Source: Beijerinckiaceae bacterium (GTDB lineage: Bacteria > Pseudomonadota > Alphaproteobacteria > Rhizobiales > Beijerinckiaceae). From it: a stretch of 64,000 nt of DNA. Made by a program: the position numbers and the translations under genes. The stretch lies in the NCBI GenBank assembly GCA_947478455.1, contig CANJWR010000002.1, positions 1 through 64,000 on the forward strand, read 5' to 3'. The notes below the pieces were generated by a model, which saw only the letters and a program-made list of their open reading frames with translations, had not been told where the DNA came from and did not search any database. Shown one piece after another: positions 35,731 through 44,318 of this stretch (its first letter is position 1; every line of letters starts with the position of its first letter).

Positions 35731-37095
35731 TCACCCCGCAACCGCAAAGCTGGCCTGCTGCATGGCGAGCTTCTGCCGAGCCGCAACCTGCGCAACATTA
35801 AAGGCGGTCCCGATAGCCTCGTTGAACATCTGAAAGAAGTTCAACCGGGCGTCGAGATGCAGGAATACGCCACCGAGGCCAACGGCCGCGCGATCCATGA
35901 AGACAAATTCGCGCGGCACCCGCACCGGGCCCTTTTCCTTAAGGGCCTGATGCACCAAAAAGGCCTCGCGCCTGCCATATTTTGACGGAGCAACGCCGTC
36001 CGCGATCGAGCGCACGCGATCGTCGAGCAGCGGCCCGTAGATGAATTTGGCCCAGATGTTGAGAACCTCGATCAGATCCTTCTTCAGGCCTCGAAAGCCC
36101 CAGGTCTCGTAGGCGTGCACGATGCGGGACTGATCGTCCTGCCGCAGGCCTTCGTAGAGATCCACCACGCCGCCTACGAAGCTGGCCGGGAAAATGCGCA
36201 CGCAGCCGTAGTCGAGAAGATTCAGGCCGCGCGGTTCTCCAGCCTCTTCGAATACCGTGTAATTGCCCAGATGTGGATCGCCGTGAATGATCCCGAAGCG
36301 GCTGAAAGGCTGCCACCACGCTTTGAACATTGCGATCGCGATGCGATTGCGGCTGTCCTGATCGTGTTGTCTGAAATCGAGAAGCTTGCGGCCTTCAAGC
36401 CAGTTCATCGTCAGCAGACGTCCGGTCGAAAGATCGGCATGGACTGCGGGTACGCGAATGTCGTTAGCATCGGCAAGGACGTGGGCGTAGAGCGCGGCAT
36501 GTTTCGCCTCGCGGCGATAATCGAGTTCTTCGCGCACGCGCTCGCCGATCTCCTGTGCGATTTCGCGCGTGTCGATGGCAGAGTCCATCCGGCGATGAAT
36601 GGCGAACAGAAAGGACAGTTGCGACAGGTCTGCCTCGACGGCGGACTTCATGTCCGGATATTGCAATTTGCAGGCAAGCGATGCGCCATCGAGCGACGTC
36701 GCGCGATGCACCTGTCCCAGCGAGGCTGCTGCGGCGGGATGCAGATCGAAGGATGCGAAGCGCTTTTGCCAGTCCGGCCCAAGCTCGGCCTGCATGCGAC
36801 GGCGCACGAAGGCCGCCCCCATGGGGGGCGCGTTGGACTGCAACTTCTGAAGCTCTTCGGCATATTCGGGCGGCAGCACGTCCGGGATGGTGGCCATCAA
36901 TTGCGCCACCTTCATCAGCGGGCCTTTCAACCCGCCGAGTGCGCGCCCGAGCGCGGCCGCATTGTCGCCGCCCGAACCGCCGACAAGGCGAGAACCCGCC
37001 ATGCGCGCCGCTACGCCGCCGACGTTGGCCCCCACACGCGCATAGCGCGCCGCGCGGGCGGAAAATCTGTTGGCCTCGTCATCGCGTGTCGGCAT
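35731..37095 (-). CDS. ABC1/UbiB-family atypical kinase
   Basis: A 454-residue protein. The KxGQ-like motif LKGPLMKVAQLMATIPDVLPPEY and the ALGQVHRAT (here AASLGQVHRA) nucleotide loop are followed by the catalytic-loop IIHGDPHLGNYTVFE and the DFG-like LLDYGCVR. These identify the ABC1 (AarF/UbiB/ADCK) group, which acts in ubiquinone synthesis or lipid homeostasis. Here KxGQ reads KVAQ, a change worth noting. The protein may be cytosolic, as no clear C-terminal helix pair is visible. It is divergent from a solute-binding protein gene, 136 bases between starts. Confidence 0.88.
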   Translation of the reverse strand: MPTRDDEANRFSARAARYARVGANVGGVAARMAGSRLVGGSGGDNAAALGRALGGLKGPLMKVAQLMATIPDVLPPEYAEELQKLQSNAPPMGAAFVRRRMQAELGPDWQKRFASFDLHPAAAASLGQVHRATSLDGASLACKLQYPDMKSAVEADLSQLSFLFAIHRRMDSAIDTREIAQEIGERVREELDYRREAKHAALYAHVLADANDIRVPAVHADLSTGRLLTMNWLEGRKLLDFRQHDQDSRNRIAIAMFKAWWQPFSRFGIIHGDPHLGNYTVFEEAGEPRGLNLLDYGCVRIFPASFVGGVVDLYEGLRQDDQSRIVHAYETWGFRGLKKDLIEVLNIWAKFIYGPLLDDRVRSIADGVAPSKYGRREAFLVHQALKEKGPVRVPREFVFMDRAAVGLGGVFLHLDARLNFFQMFNEAIGTAFNVAQVAARQKLAMQQASFAVAG

Positions 37096-37231
37096 CAGAA
37101 TCCTGCTGTTGGCAGGAGAGGTAAGGCGCAGGGACCGAATGTCCAGTGTGGCGCATCGAAGCCGCAAGGCTTCGCAAGGCCCCCCAAAGCCGTTACAATG
37201 GTGCGAAGTCAATTCACCGGAGGGAAGCGCC

Positions 37232-38293
37232 ATGCTTGCGGACAAGAAGAAAACTTTCGCGCGGTTTGCGGCGGCGGCTGCGATTTCGCTGATGTGGAGC
37301 GCCGCACAGGCGCAGCCGAAGACTGTTGCGGAAATTGCTCAATACAAGGGCGCAGACCGCAAGGCGATTTTCGAAGAAGGCGCCAAAAAGGAAGGCCGCA
37401 TTCTGATCTACTCGACCGGCACGCAGGCCGAACCGGTCTACAAGGCGTTCGGCGAGAAATATCCGTTCATCAAGGTGGAATCGCTGCGGCAGGATTCATC
37501 CCTCATCACCCGCCGCCTGCTGGAAGAATATAACGCCGGCACCTTCAACGCCGATGCGCTGCAACTCAACACGGCCGGCCTTCACCCCCTGCTCGAAGCC
37601 GGCGTGCTGCAGCCCTATTATTCGCCCGAAGTCGCGGCCTTCAATCCGGCAGTGGTGGAGAAGAACAACCACTGGGTGATCGACTACGAGAGCTATCTGA
37701 GCCTCGGCTACAACACCAAACTCGTGTCCGAAGCAGATGCGCCCAAAACGCTCGACGATCTGCTCGACCCGAAATGGAAGGGCAAGATGGCCCTGCCCGG
37801 CACAACCACGCTGGCGAACTGGCTTGGCGCTGTCCTGAAAGAAAAGGACGAAGCCTGGGTGCGCAAACTAGGCCAGCAGAACATCCGCATTTATGAAGTT
37901 TCGGCTCGCGCCGTGGCCAATCTGGTGATCTCGGGCGAGATTCCGCTGTCGCCAGCGATCTACAATTCCCATGTGGCGGCGAGTCAGATGGAGAGCAATG
38001 CGCCCATCGCCTGGCGGGCGCTGGCGGGCGTTTACCCCACCAATGACGGCGCAGTCATCACCAGCCGCGCGCCGCACCCGTTTGCGTCCATGCTTTTCAT
38101 CGATTTCGTTCTGTCGCAAGACGGACAGAAGATTCTGCAAAGGCTCGGCTACACGTCGGCCCGCAAGGATCTGCCGGGCGTCGAGCGGCCTTCGAAAATC
38201 TACTATCTGCCCGACGAACCCAACTATCTTCAAAACTACGAAAAGTGGATTGCGCTTGGCCGGCAGGTGTTCGGCACGGGCAAGGCTCCGTAA
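37232..38293 (+). CDS. ABC transporter substrate-binding protein (Fe/AfuA-like type 2 fold)
   Basis: A 353-residue periplasmic protein with the signal peptide MLADKKKTFARFAAAAAISLMWSAAQAQ. EEGAKKEGRILIYSTGTQAEPVYKAFGEKYPFIKVE starts the family-1-like binding domain, and LLDPKWKGKMALPGTTTLANW and AITSRAPHPFASMLFIDFVLSQDGQKIL complete it. Relatives bind ferric iron, putrescine, thiamine or organic acids. No permease or ATPase gene is adjacent, so it is an orphan. ATG at 37232 has GGAGGG upstream. A strong terminator follows. Confidence 0.88.
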   Translation: MLADKKKTFARFAAAAAISLMWSAAQAQPKTVAEIAQYKGADRKAIFEEGAKKEGRILIYSTGTQAEPVYKAFGEKYPFIKVESLRQDSSLITRRLLEEYNAGTFNADALQLNTAGLHPLLEAGVLQPYYSPEVAAFNPAVVEKNNHWVIDYESYLSLGYNTKLVSEADAPKTLDDLLDPKWKGKMALPGTTTLANWLGAVLKEKDEAWVRKLGQQNIRIYEVSARAVANLVISGEIPLSPAIYNSHVAASQMESNAPIAWRALAGVYPTNDGAVITSRAPHPFASMLFIDFVLSQDGQKILQRLGYTSARKDLPGVERPSKIYYLPDEPNYLQNYEKWIALGRQVFGTGKAP

Positions 38294-38315
38294 CGCCACA
38301 TCGATTGCAAAACAA

Positions 38316-38345
38316 AAGCCCGGCGCAAAACGCCGGGCTTTTTCG
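38316..38345 (+). terminator. Rho-independent terminator after the solute-binding protein
   Basis: The ten-base stem AAGCCCGGCG (38316-38325) with CGCCGGGCTT (38331-38340) is followed by TTTC. Confidence 0.9.
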
Positions 38346-38361
38346 TGTCCGTCCGATAGAT

Positions 38362-38622
38362 TCAGGCGTGAGCTTCTTCGCCCTGTTTGAGCGCGGCCAT
38401 TATGGCGTCTACCAGACGCAGCGCGGACTCCTTGCTCAACTCCACCGCAACCCGCTCGGAGCCGCCGGACGCCACATTGACGAAATCGATGTTGAGCGAA
38501 TGGTCGAGCGGCGCATGGAACGGATGGTCGAAATAGACATTGGCTGAATCAATCGACATCCAGCCGTTCTGGCCTTTGGCCGAGCCATACATGGCGGTCT
38601 TTTCGATGATGTAGGTGCACAT
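38362..38622 (-). CDS. Conserved small protein (DUF6295-like), 86 residues
   Basis: A soluble protein beginning MCTYIIEKTAMYGSAKGQNG and containing YFDHPFHAPLDHSLNIDFVN, a pattern I associate tentatively with DUF6295, found next to dienelactone-hydrolase-like genes. The His-rich YFDHPFHAPLDH could bind metal. It has a GGAGG site eight bases before the ATG at 38622 and lies 15 bases after the hydrolase stop, so it is the second gene of that operon. The function is unknown. Confidence 0.8.
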   Translation of the reverse strand: MCTYIIEKTAMYGSAKGQNGWMSIDSANVYFDHPFHAPLDHSLNIDFVNVASGGSERVAVELSKESALRLVDAIMAALKQGEEAHA

Positions 38623-38637
38623 GATTGCGCCTCCGGT

Positions 38638-39384
38638 TCAGCCGAGATGTTTGTGGAAGAATTCGTAGGTTTTCTTCCAGCCATCGACGGCCTGTTCGAG
38701 CCGATAGTTCGGGCGTTCCGCCGCAAAGAAGCCGTGACCGGCGCCATCGTAGCGATGGAACACGTAATCCTTGCCGAGCGATTTCAGAATTTCTTCCGTC
38801 CTGTTCACCTGCACCGGATCGGGGTTCTTGTCGTCATTTCCGAAGATGCCGAGAATCGGACAGTTGATATTTTTTGCATAATCGATGGCCGCGACCGGGC
38901 GCTTCGGGGTCAGTTCCGACGGCTCAACGATGACGCTGCCGCCCCAACAATCGACGAGCGCATTCAGGGACGGAATGCGGCCGGCCGCAATGAACGCATG
39001 ACGGCCGCCCGAGCAGAAGCCCATGATGCCGACCTTGCCGTTGGCTTCCTTGCGGGCGCGCACGAAGGCCAGCGCGCCTTCCATGTCGCCGACCATCTGG
39101 TCGTCGCTGACGCCACCTGCTGCGCGCGACTTCGCTGCCTGATCGTCGGGCGAATTGCCCGGCTCGCGAAAATAAAGGTTCGGCGCAATGCCGATGATAC
39201 CGTGATGGGCAAGCTTGCGGGTCGCCTCCATGATCCAGTCGTCCCAGCCGGGCATGTGGTGGATCAGGATCGCGGCCGGGAAAGGCCCGTTGCCTTCGGG
39301 GCGCGCATAATAGGCCTCGCCCTTGTCGCCGTTGTGGCCCGTAAATTCGACCACTTCCGTGATCATGCCGCGATAGAAAGCCAT
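38638..39384 (-). CDS. Dienelactone hydrolase family protein
   Basis: A 248-residue alpha/beta hydrolase with the nucleophile Cys124 in GFCSGGRHAF, the Asp region LGIFGNDDKNP and His in YDGAGHGFFAAERP, the Cys-Asp-His triad typical of dienelactone hydrolase, not the Ser of esterases. Classical enzymes open dienelactone in chloroaromatic degradation. Which lactone is used here is unclear. GGGAGGGG precedes the ATG at 39384. It is followed by the 86-residue gene in one operon. Confidence 0.9.
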   Translation of the reverse strand: MAFYRGMITEVVEFTGHNGDKGEAYYARPEGNGPFPAAILIHHMPGWDDWIMEATRKLAHHGIIGIAPNLYFREPGNSPDDQAAKSRAAGGVSDDQMVGDMEGALAFVRARKEANGKVGIMGFCSGGRHAFIAAGRIPSLNALVDCWGGSVIVEPSELTPKRPVAAIDYAKNINCPILGIFGNDDKNPDPVQVNRTEEILKSLGKDYVFHRYDGAGHGFFAAERPNYRLEQAVDGWKKTYEFFHKHLG

Positions 39385-39591
39385 GCTCTACACCCCTCCC
39401 GGATGGAAAATGAACCCAACGAAGGCATCACAATGCCCGCATGTCGGACCCATGTTCAAGAGGGCATCAAGGCATAATTGTATAAGGAACAGCTCGCTGG
39501 CCCTGTGACGCCGAGATCGCCCCGCGGGAATGCAACGCGATCCTGGCGCGCGATCGACGCCAGAATCACTCCATTCTGCCCTGGTGTTTTG

Positions 39592-40251
39592 TCAGGCAGC
39601 CGCCTTCAGGTTCCCCGCCACCGTGAAGGTCGCTCCGGTCTTCGCCGTGATCTCCTCAAGCGTCACACCGTCGGCGAGTTCGATCAGAACCATGCCGCCC
39701 GAACCTTCCTTGTCGATGGTGAAGACACCCAGATCGGTGATGACCATGTCGACCACGTTTGCGCCGGTGAGCGGAAGGTCGCAGCGACGCAACAACTTCG
39801 GGCCGTCCTTGGCCGAATGCTCCATGACGATGACGACGCGCTTGACGCCGGCCACGAGGTCCATCGCGCCGCCCATGCCCTTCACCATCTTGCCGGGGAT
39901 CATCCAGTTGGCCAGATCGCCGTTTTCGGCCACCTGCATGGCGCCCAGAATCGACAGATCGATATGGCCGCCGCGGATCATCGCGAAGGAATCGGCGCTG
40001 GAGAAATAGCTGGTGGTCGGCAGTTCGGTGACCGTCTGCTTGCCGGCGTTGATGAGGTCGGCGTCTTCCTCGCCCTCATACGGAAACGGCCCCATGCCCA
40101 TCATGCCGTTCTCGCTCTGGAGCTGAACGTTGACGCCTGCGGGGATGTAGTTCGAGACCAGCGTCGGGATGCCGATGCCGAGGTTGACGTAAAAGCCGTC
40201 CTTGAGTTCCTTCGCGGCGCGCGCCGCCATTTGATCGCGTGTCCAGGCCAT
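39592..40251 (-). CDS. 3-oxoacid CoA-transferase subunit B
   Basis: A 219-residue subunit of the SCOT/PcaJ family. The catalytic Glu lies in [26 protein letters not shown] and [14 protein letters not shown] are further landmarks. With subunit A it moves CoA from succinyl-CoA to a 3-oxoacid such as acetoacetate or 3-oxoadipate. The two cannot be separated by eye; the length and ends look like succinyl-CoA:acetoacetate transferase. GGAGAG precedes the ATG. It follows subunit A after 15 bases. Confidence 0.92.
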   Translation of the reverse strand: MAWTRDQMAARAAKELKDGFYVNLGIGIPTLVSNYIPAGVNVQLQSENGMMGMGPFPYEGEEDADLINAGKQTVTELPTTSYFSSADSFAMIRGGHIDLSILGAMQVAENGDLANWMIPGKMVKGMGGAMDLVAGVKRVVIVMEHSAKDGPKLLRRCDLPLTGANVVDMVITDLGVFTIDKEGSGGMVLIELADGVTLEEITAKTGATFTVAGNLKAAA

Positions 40252-40266
40252 CTTTTCTCTCCTCGA

Positions 40267-40974
40267 TCAGGCGGCCGGACGCGGCCGGGTGGTGCGGTTT
40301 TCGATATATTTTACCGTATTCGGGACGTGCACGATGCGCTTCACGTAGATGCCCGGCGTATGGATATGGTCGCCGTCGATCTCGCCTGCTTCCACCAGAT
40401 GCTCGACCTCGGCAATCGTCACCTTCGCGGCGGTGGCCATCATGGGGTTGAAGTTGCGGGCGGTCTTGCGGAAGACCAGATTGCCTTCTGTATCGGCCTT
40501 CCAGGCGTGGACGAGGGAAATGTCCGCCGTCAGGCCGCGCTCCATGACGTATTTGTGCCCGTCGAACTCGCGGACTTCCTTGCCGTCGGCGATGATCGTG
40601 CCGACGCCGGTCTTGGTGAAAAAGGCCGGGATGCCGGCGCCGCCGGCCCGAATTCGCTCGGCCAGCGTGCCCTGCGGGTTGAATTCCAGCTCCAGTTCGC
40701 CGGACAGGTATTGCTGGGCGAAAATCTTGTTCTCGCCCACGTAGGACGAGATCATTTTCTTGATCTGCCGCGTTTCGAGCAGGAGCCCGAGGTGCTTGCC
40801 GTCCACGCCGGCATTGTTCGAGACGACCGTCAGGTCGCGCACGCCCGAATCACGCATGGCGAGAACGAGGGATTCGGGAATGCCCGATAGCCCGAACCCG
40901 CCGCACATGATGGTCATGCCGTCCCGGATCAGTCCGGCCAATGCTGCTCGCGCGTCGGGGTATACCTTGCTCAT
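40267..40974 (-). CDS. 3-oxoacid CoA-transferase subunit A
   Basis: A 235-residue subunit of the SCOT/PcaI family. MCGGFGLSGIPESLVLAMRDSGV, the CoA-binding glycine loop, LTVVSNNAG and GAGIPAFFTKTGVGTIIADGKEV identify it. It pairs with the downstream subunit B. The operon links ketone or aromatic ring products to central metabolism. No thiolase lies next to it, which would have favoured a pca role. ATG at 40974 is used. Confidence 0.92.
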   Translation of the reverse strand: MSKVYPDARAALAGLIRDGMTIMCGGFGLSGIPESLVLAMRDSGVRDLTVVSNNAGVDGKHLGLLLETRQIKKMISSYVGENKIFAQQYLSGELELEFNPQGTLAERIRAGGAGIPAFFTKTGVGTIIADGKEVREFDGHKYVMERGLTADISLVHAWKADTEGNLVFRKTARNFNPMMATAAKVTIAEVEHLVEAGEIDGDHIHTPGIYVKRIVHVPNTVKYIENRTTRPRPAA

Positions 40975-41191
40975 ATGGTCACCGATCTGGAGTTGGTTTT
41001 GCGCCGATAGACCAGTCAGGCTCGCAAATTATGTGCCTGATTGCCCCGATCAACGGCGAGAGGGTCAGCTGCGGGTCGCCGGCTTGCAAAAAGCCTTGGG
41101 CCCTGCCCTTTGGTGAACTATACCCAATAAGCCGGGAAATGCACCGGTCCGGGTGAAAAAATTAGGGCGGAAGTATCGTTCCGCGAAATCA

Positions 41192-42988
41192 ATGACAATT
41201 CTGAACTTGTACCTCCGTGTCCTGCGCAAGCTGGGTTCCGAATCGAAGCTGGCGGCGCTTCTGGTAGTGGCCAATCTGGCGCTGGCGATTGCGCAATTCG
41301 CCGAGCCGATCCTGTTTGGTCGAATCATCGACCTGCTGACCCAGGCTCAGACCACGAGTTCCGGGGTGAACTGGGATAAGCTCATCACCCTCATCGGTGC
41401 CTGGGTGGGCTTCGGGCTTTTCACCATTCTGGCAGCCGTTCTGGTGGCGCTGCATGCCGACCGACTGTCGCACAGGCGGCGTCTTGTGGTGATGGCCGAA
41501 TATTTCGAACATGTGCTGCACCTGCCCATCGGGTTTCATTCGGCGGTCCATTCGGGCCGCCTGCTGAAGACCATGCTCGACGGAAGCTGGGGCATGGCGG
41601 GCCTGTGGCTGAACTTCTTCCGCGAGAATTGCGCGTCCTTCGTGGCGCTGTTCGTGCTGCTGCCGATGACGCTGTTCCTGAACTGGCGGCTCGGCGGACT
41701 GCTGATCGTTCTGGTCTTCCTGTTCGGGTTCCTGACCGTCTATGTCCTGCGCAAAACAGAAGGCCTGCAGGGCTCAGTCGAGCGCTACAATACCGATCTG
41801 GCGGAGCGGGCGTCCGATGCACTCGGCAATGTGCCGGTGATCCAGAGCTTCACGCGCATCGAATCCGAGGCGACCGCGATGCGACAAATCAGCGCCACGC
41901 TGCTGATGGCCCAGATGCCGGTTCTGTCCTGGTGGGCGCTTGCGGCGGTGGCGACGCGCGCCTCGGCGACACTCACGCTGACGTCGATCTTCATTCTCGG
42001 CACCTGGCTGCATCTGCGCGACCTCGCCACCATCGGCGAGATCGTCACCTTCATGAGCTTCGCCACGATGCTGATCGGGCGTCTCGAACAGGCGGTGGGC
42101 TTCGCCAACTGGATGCTGATGCTGGTGCCTAAGCTGAAAGAATTTTTCGAGGTCACCGACACGACCCCAACCGTTTTCGACAAGCCGGATGCGGTCGATC
42201 CGGGCCGACTGACCGGCGAAGTGTCGTTCGACCATGTAACCTTCAGCTACGACAATCGCCGCAATGCGGTGAGCGATGTGAGCTTTACGGTTCATGCCGG
42301 CGAGACTGTGGCACTTGTGGGGGCGACCGGCTCTGGCAAATCCACCACGCTCGGCCTGCTGCATCGCGTGTTCGACCCCAACGAGGGCCGCGTGGTGATC
42401 GACGGCGTCGATATTCGCGACATGACGCTGAGCGCGCTACGCCGCAACATCGGCGTGGTGTTTCAGGAGCCCATGCTGTTTGCGCGCTCCATTGAAGAAA
42501 ACCTGCGCGTCGGCAAGGCAGACGCCACGCAGGAGGAAATCGAGACCGCCATCGAACGGGCGCAGGCGAAAGACTTTATCGCCCGCCAGCCGGATGGTCT
42601 GGCCACCATTGTGGGCGAGCGTGGACGCTCGTTGTCTGGCGGCGAACGCCAGCGCGTGTCGATTGCCCGTGCGCTTTTAAAGAATCCGCCGATCATGATC
42701 TTCGACGAGGCCACCAGCGCGCTGGACGCCACAACCGAACGTCAATTGCAGAAGGCGCTGGAAGCCGCCACGCAGGGCCGCACGACTTTCGTGATCGCCC
42801 ACAGGCTGGCGACGATCCGCAACGCCAGCCGCATTCTGGTTTTCGATCAGGGCTCCATTGTCGAAACCGGCACGTTCGAGGAACTGGTGGCGCTCGACGG
42901 CAAGTTCGCCGCTCTGGCGCGGGCGCAGTTCATGGCCGACAGCCGGCCCGAACAGCCGAAGGTTTTTACGGACGACCCGTCAGGCTGA
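41192..42988 (+). CDS. ndvA: NdvA/ChvA-type cyclic beta-glucan exporter (ABC)
   Basis: A 598-residue fused ABC exporter. Six membrane helices lie in residues 1-300 (FAEPILFGRIIDLLTQ, WRLGGLLIVLVFLFGF and others). The nucleotide-binding domain has Walker A GATGSGKST, the signature LSGGERQRV, Walker B IMIFDEATSALD and the H-loop. The N-terminus MTILNLYLRVLRKLGSESKLAAL matches the NdvA/ChvA/Cgt group that exports cyclic beta-1,2-glucans in rhizobia, which aids osmoadaptation and host interaction. ATG at 41192 is chosen; a GTG at 41153 would add 13 residues. The cyclic glucan synthase gene is not in view. Confidence 0.85.
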   Translation: MTILNLYLRVLRKLGSESKLAALLVVANLALAIAQFAEPILFGRIIDLLTQAQTTSSGVNWDKLITLIGAWVGFGLFTILAAVLVALHADRLSHRRRLVVMAEYFEHVLHLPIGFHSAVHSGRLLKTMLDGSWGMAGLWLNFFRENCASFVALFVLLPMTLFLNWRLGGLLIVLVFLFGFLTVYVLRKTEGLQGSVERYNTDLAERASDALGNVPVIQSFTRIESEATAMRQISATLLMAQMPVLSWWALAAVATRASATLTLTSIFILGTWLHLRDLATIGEIVTFMSFATMLIGRLEQAVGFANWMLMLVPKLKEFFEVTDTTPTVFDKPDAVDPGRLTGEVSFDHVTFSYDNRRNAVSDVSFTVHAGETVALVGATGSGKSTTLGLLHRVFDPNEGRVVIDGVDIRDMTLSALRRNIGVVFQEPMLFARSIEENLRVGKADATQEEIETAIERAQAKDFIARQPDGLATIVGERGRSLSGGERQRVSIARALLKNPPIMIFDEATSALDATTERQLQKALEAATQGRTTFVIAHRLATIRNASRILVFDQGSIVETGTFEELVALDGKFAALARAQFMADSRPEQPKVFTDDPSG

Positions 42989-43004
42989 CGGCCCGTCAGG
43001 CTGA
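42976..43004 (+). repeat. Short tandem direct repeat over the ndvA stop
   Basis: The 13-mer CCCGTCAGGCTGA occurs at 42976-42988 and again at 42992-43004, with CGG between. The first copy ends in the ndvA stop codon, so a duplication has left a second stop four codons on, in another frame. It lies four bases before the convergent CorC gene. Confidence 0.8.
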
Positions 43005-43007
43005 GCC

Positions 43008-44309
43008 TCAACCGTCGTCCTCGTCGGCCGATTTTGGCGCGGGCGTGATACGCAGCGTCGTGATCCGGTTGCGGGTTTTCCGCAGGATTTCGAACCGGAA
43101 CCCGTGGAAGGTGAAGATCTGGCCCACATCGGGGATCATGCGGGCCTCGTGAATCACCAGACCTGCAATCGTGGTGGCTTCCTCGTCCGGCAAACGCCAT
43201 TCCATCGCACGGTTGAGATCGCGCACAGGCGCAGCGCCATCGACCGTGATGGACCCGTCCTGATTGCGCCGCAGGCCCTGCACGGCGACATCGTGCTCGT
43301 CACGAATGTCGCCGACGATTTCTTCCAGAATATCCTCGAGCGTCACGAGACCCATGACCTCGCCATATTCGTCGACCACCAGCGCGAAATGCTCCTTGCG
43401 CTGCAGGAATGACTGCAACTGGCCCCGCAGTGTCGTCGTATCGGGCACGAACCATGTGGGGCGCATGATTTCGTCGAGCTTGATATCCGAGACGCCGCCG
43501 TTCTTGTCGAGCGCACGTAGCAGATCCTTGGCGTGCAGAACGCCGACGATATTTTCCGGCTGGCCGCGCCAGAACGGAATGCGCGTATAGGGCGAAGCCA
43601 GGACCTCGCGGACGATCTCCGGCTGCGGCAGATCGGCGTCAATGGTGCGCATTTTGGTTCGATGGACCATCACGTCGGTCACAGTCAGTTCGGTGAGTTC
43701 AAGCAATCCGCCGAACATGTCACGGTCGGTACGTTCCACGCTGCCTTCGCGATGCAGGAGATCGACCTGCCCGCGCAATTCTTCGTGGGCGGAAATGACT
43801 TCATTGTTCTCGCCAAGGCGCACGCCGAAAAGGTGCAAAATCGAATGCACAAGCCAGTTGGCAGCCGCCGACAATGGCCCGAGGATTTTCATCACCACAT
43901 AGATGAAGGGCGCCAGCAGCAGGGATGTCCGGTCGGCCGAAACGATCGCGATGGTCTTGGGCAGGACTTCGGCGAAAATGATGACCAGCACCGACATAGC
44001 GACGGTTGCGTAGATTACGCCTTCCTGACCGAACAACCCGACCAGCACGCTTGTGGCAAAGGCGGAAGCGCCGATGTTGACGACATTGTTGCCGATCAGC
44101 ATGGCGCTGATGAGCTTTTCGCGCACCTCCAGCAGCTTGTTGACGCGGCGGGCATTGGGGTCGCCGGCCGTGTCGAGCGCCAGCATGCGGGCGCGCGATG
44201 CGCCGGTGAGGGCCGTTTCGCCGGCAGAGAAAATGGCCGATAGCGCAAGGCAAAAAAGCACAATGCCCAGCGCCAGCCAGGGATCGGTGTGAATTTCGAG
44301 GTTTTCCAT
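43008..44309 (-). CDS. CNNM/CorC-HlyC-like membrane protein (hemolysin family)
   Basis: A 433-residue protein: an N-terminal DUF21 (CNNM) membrane domain of about four helices (LALGIVLFCLALSAIFSAGETALTGASRARM, LISAMLIGNNVVNIGASAFATSVL), a CBS pair (about 210-330, VMVHRTKMRTIDADLPQ, FALVVDEYGEVMGLVTLEDILEEIVGDI) and a CorC_HlyC domain at the C-terminus. Such proteins move magnesium or sense adenylates. It follows aroKB by nine bases, so it is in the same operon. Confidence 0.92.
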   Translation of the reverse strand: MENLEIHTDPWLALGIVLFCLALSAIFSAGETALTGASRARMLALDTAGDPNARRVNKLLEVREKLISAMLIGNNVVNIGASAFATSVLVGLFGQEGVIYATVAMSVLVIIFAEVLPKTIAIVSADRTSLLLAPFIYVVMKILGPLSAAANWLVHSILHLFGVRLGENNEVISAHEELRGQVDLLHREGSVERTDRDMFGGLLELTELTVTDVMVHRTKMRTIDADLPQPEIVREVLASPYTRIPFWRGQPENIVGVLHAKDLLRALDKNGGVSDIKLDEIMRPTWFVPDTTTLRGQLQSFLQRKEHFALVVDEYGEVMGLVTLEDILEEIVGDIRDEHDVAVQGLRRNQDGSITVDGAAPVRDLNRAMEWRLPDEEATTIAGLVIHEARMIPDVGQIFTFHGFRFEILRKTRNRITTLRITPAPKSADEDDG

Positions 44310-44318
44310 AGTGTCCAG

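Noticed and set aside
39592-40974. PcaIJ 3-oxoadipate CoA-transferase
   Set aside because: No other beta-ketoadipate gene (pcaF, pcaD, pcaC) lies nearby, so the general 3-oxoacid name is used; the two cannot be told apart by eye.
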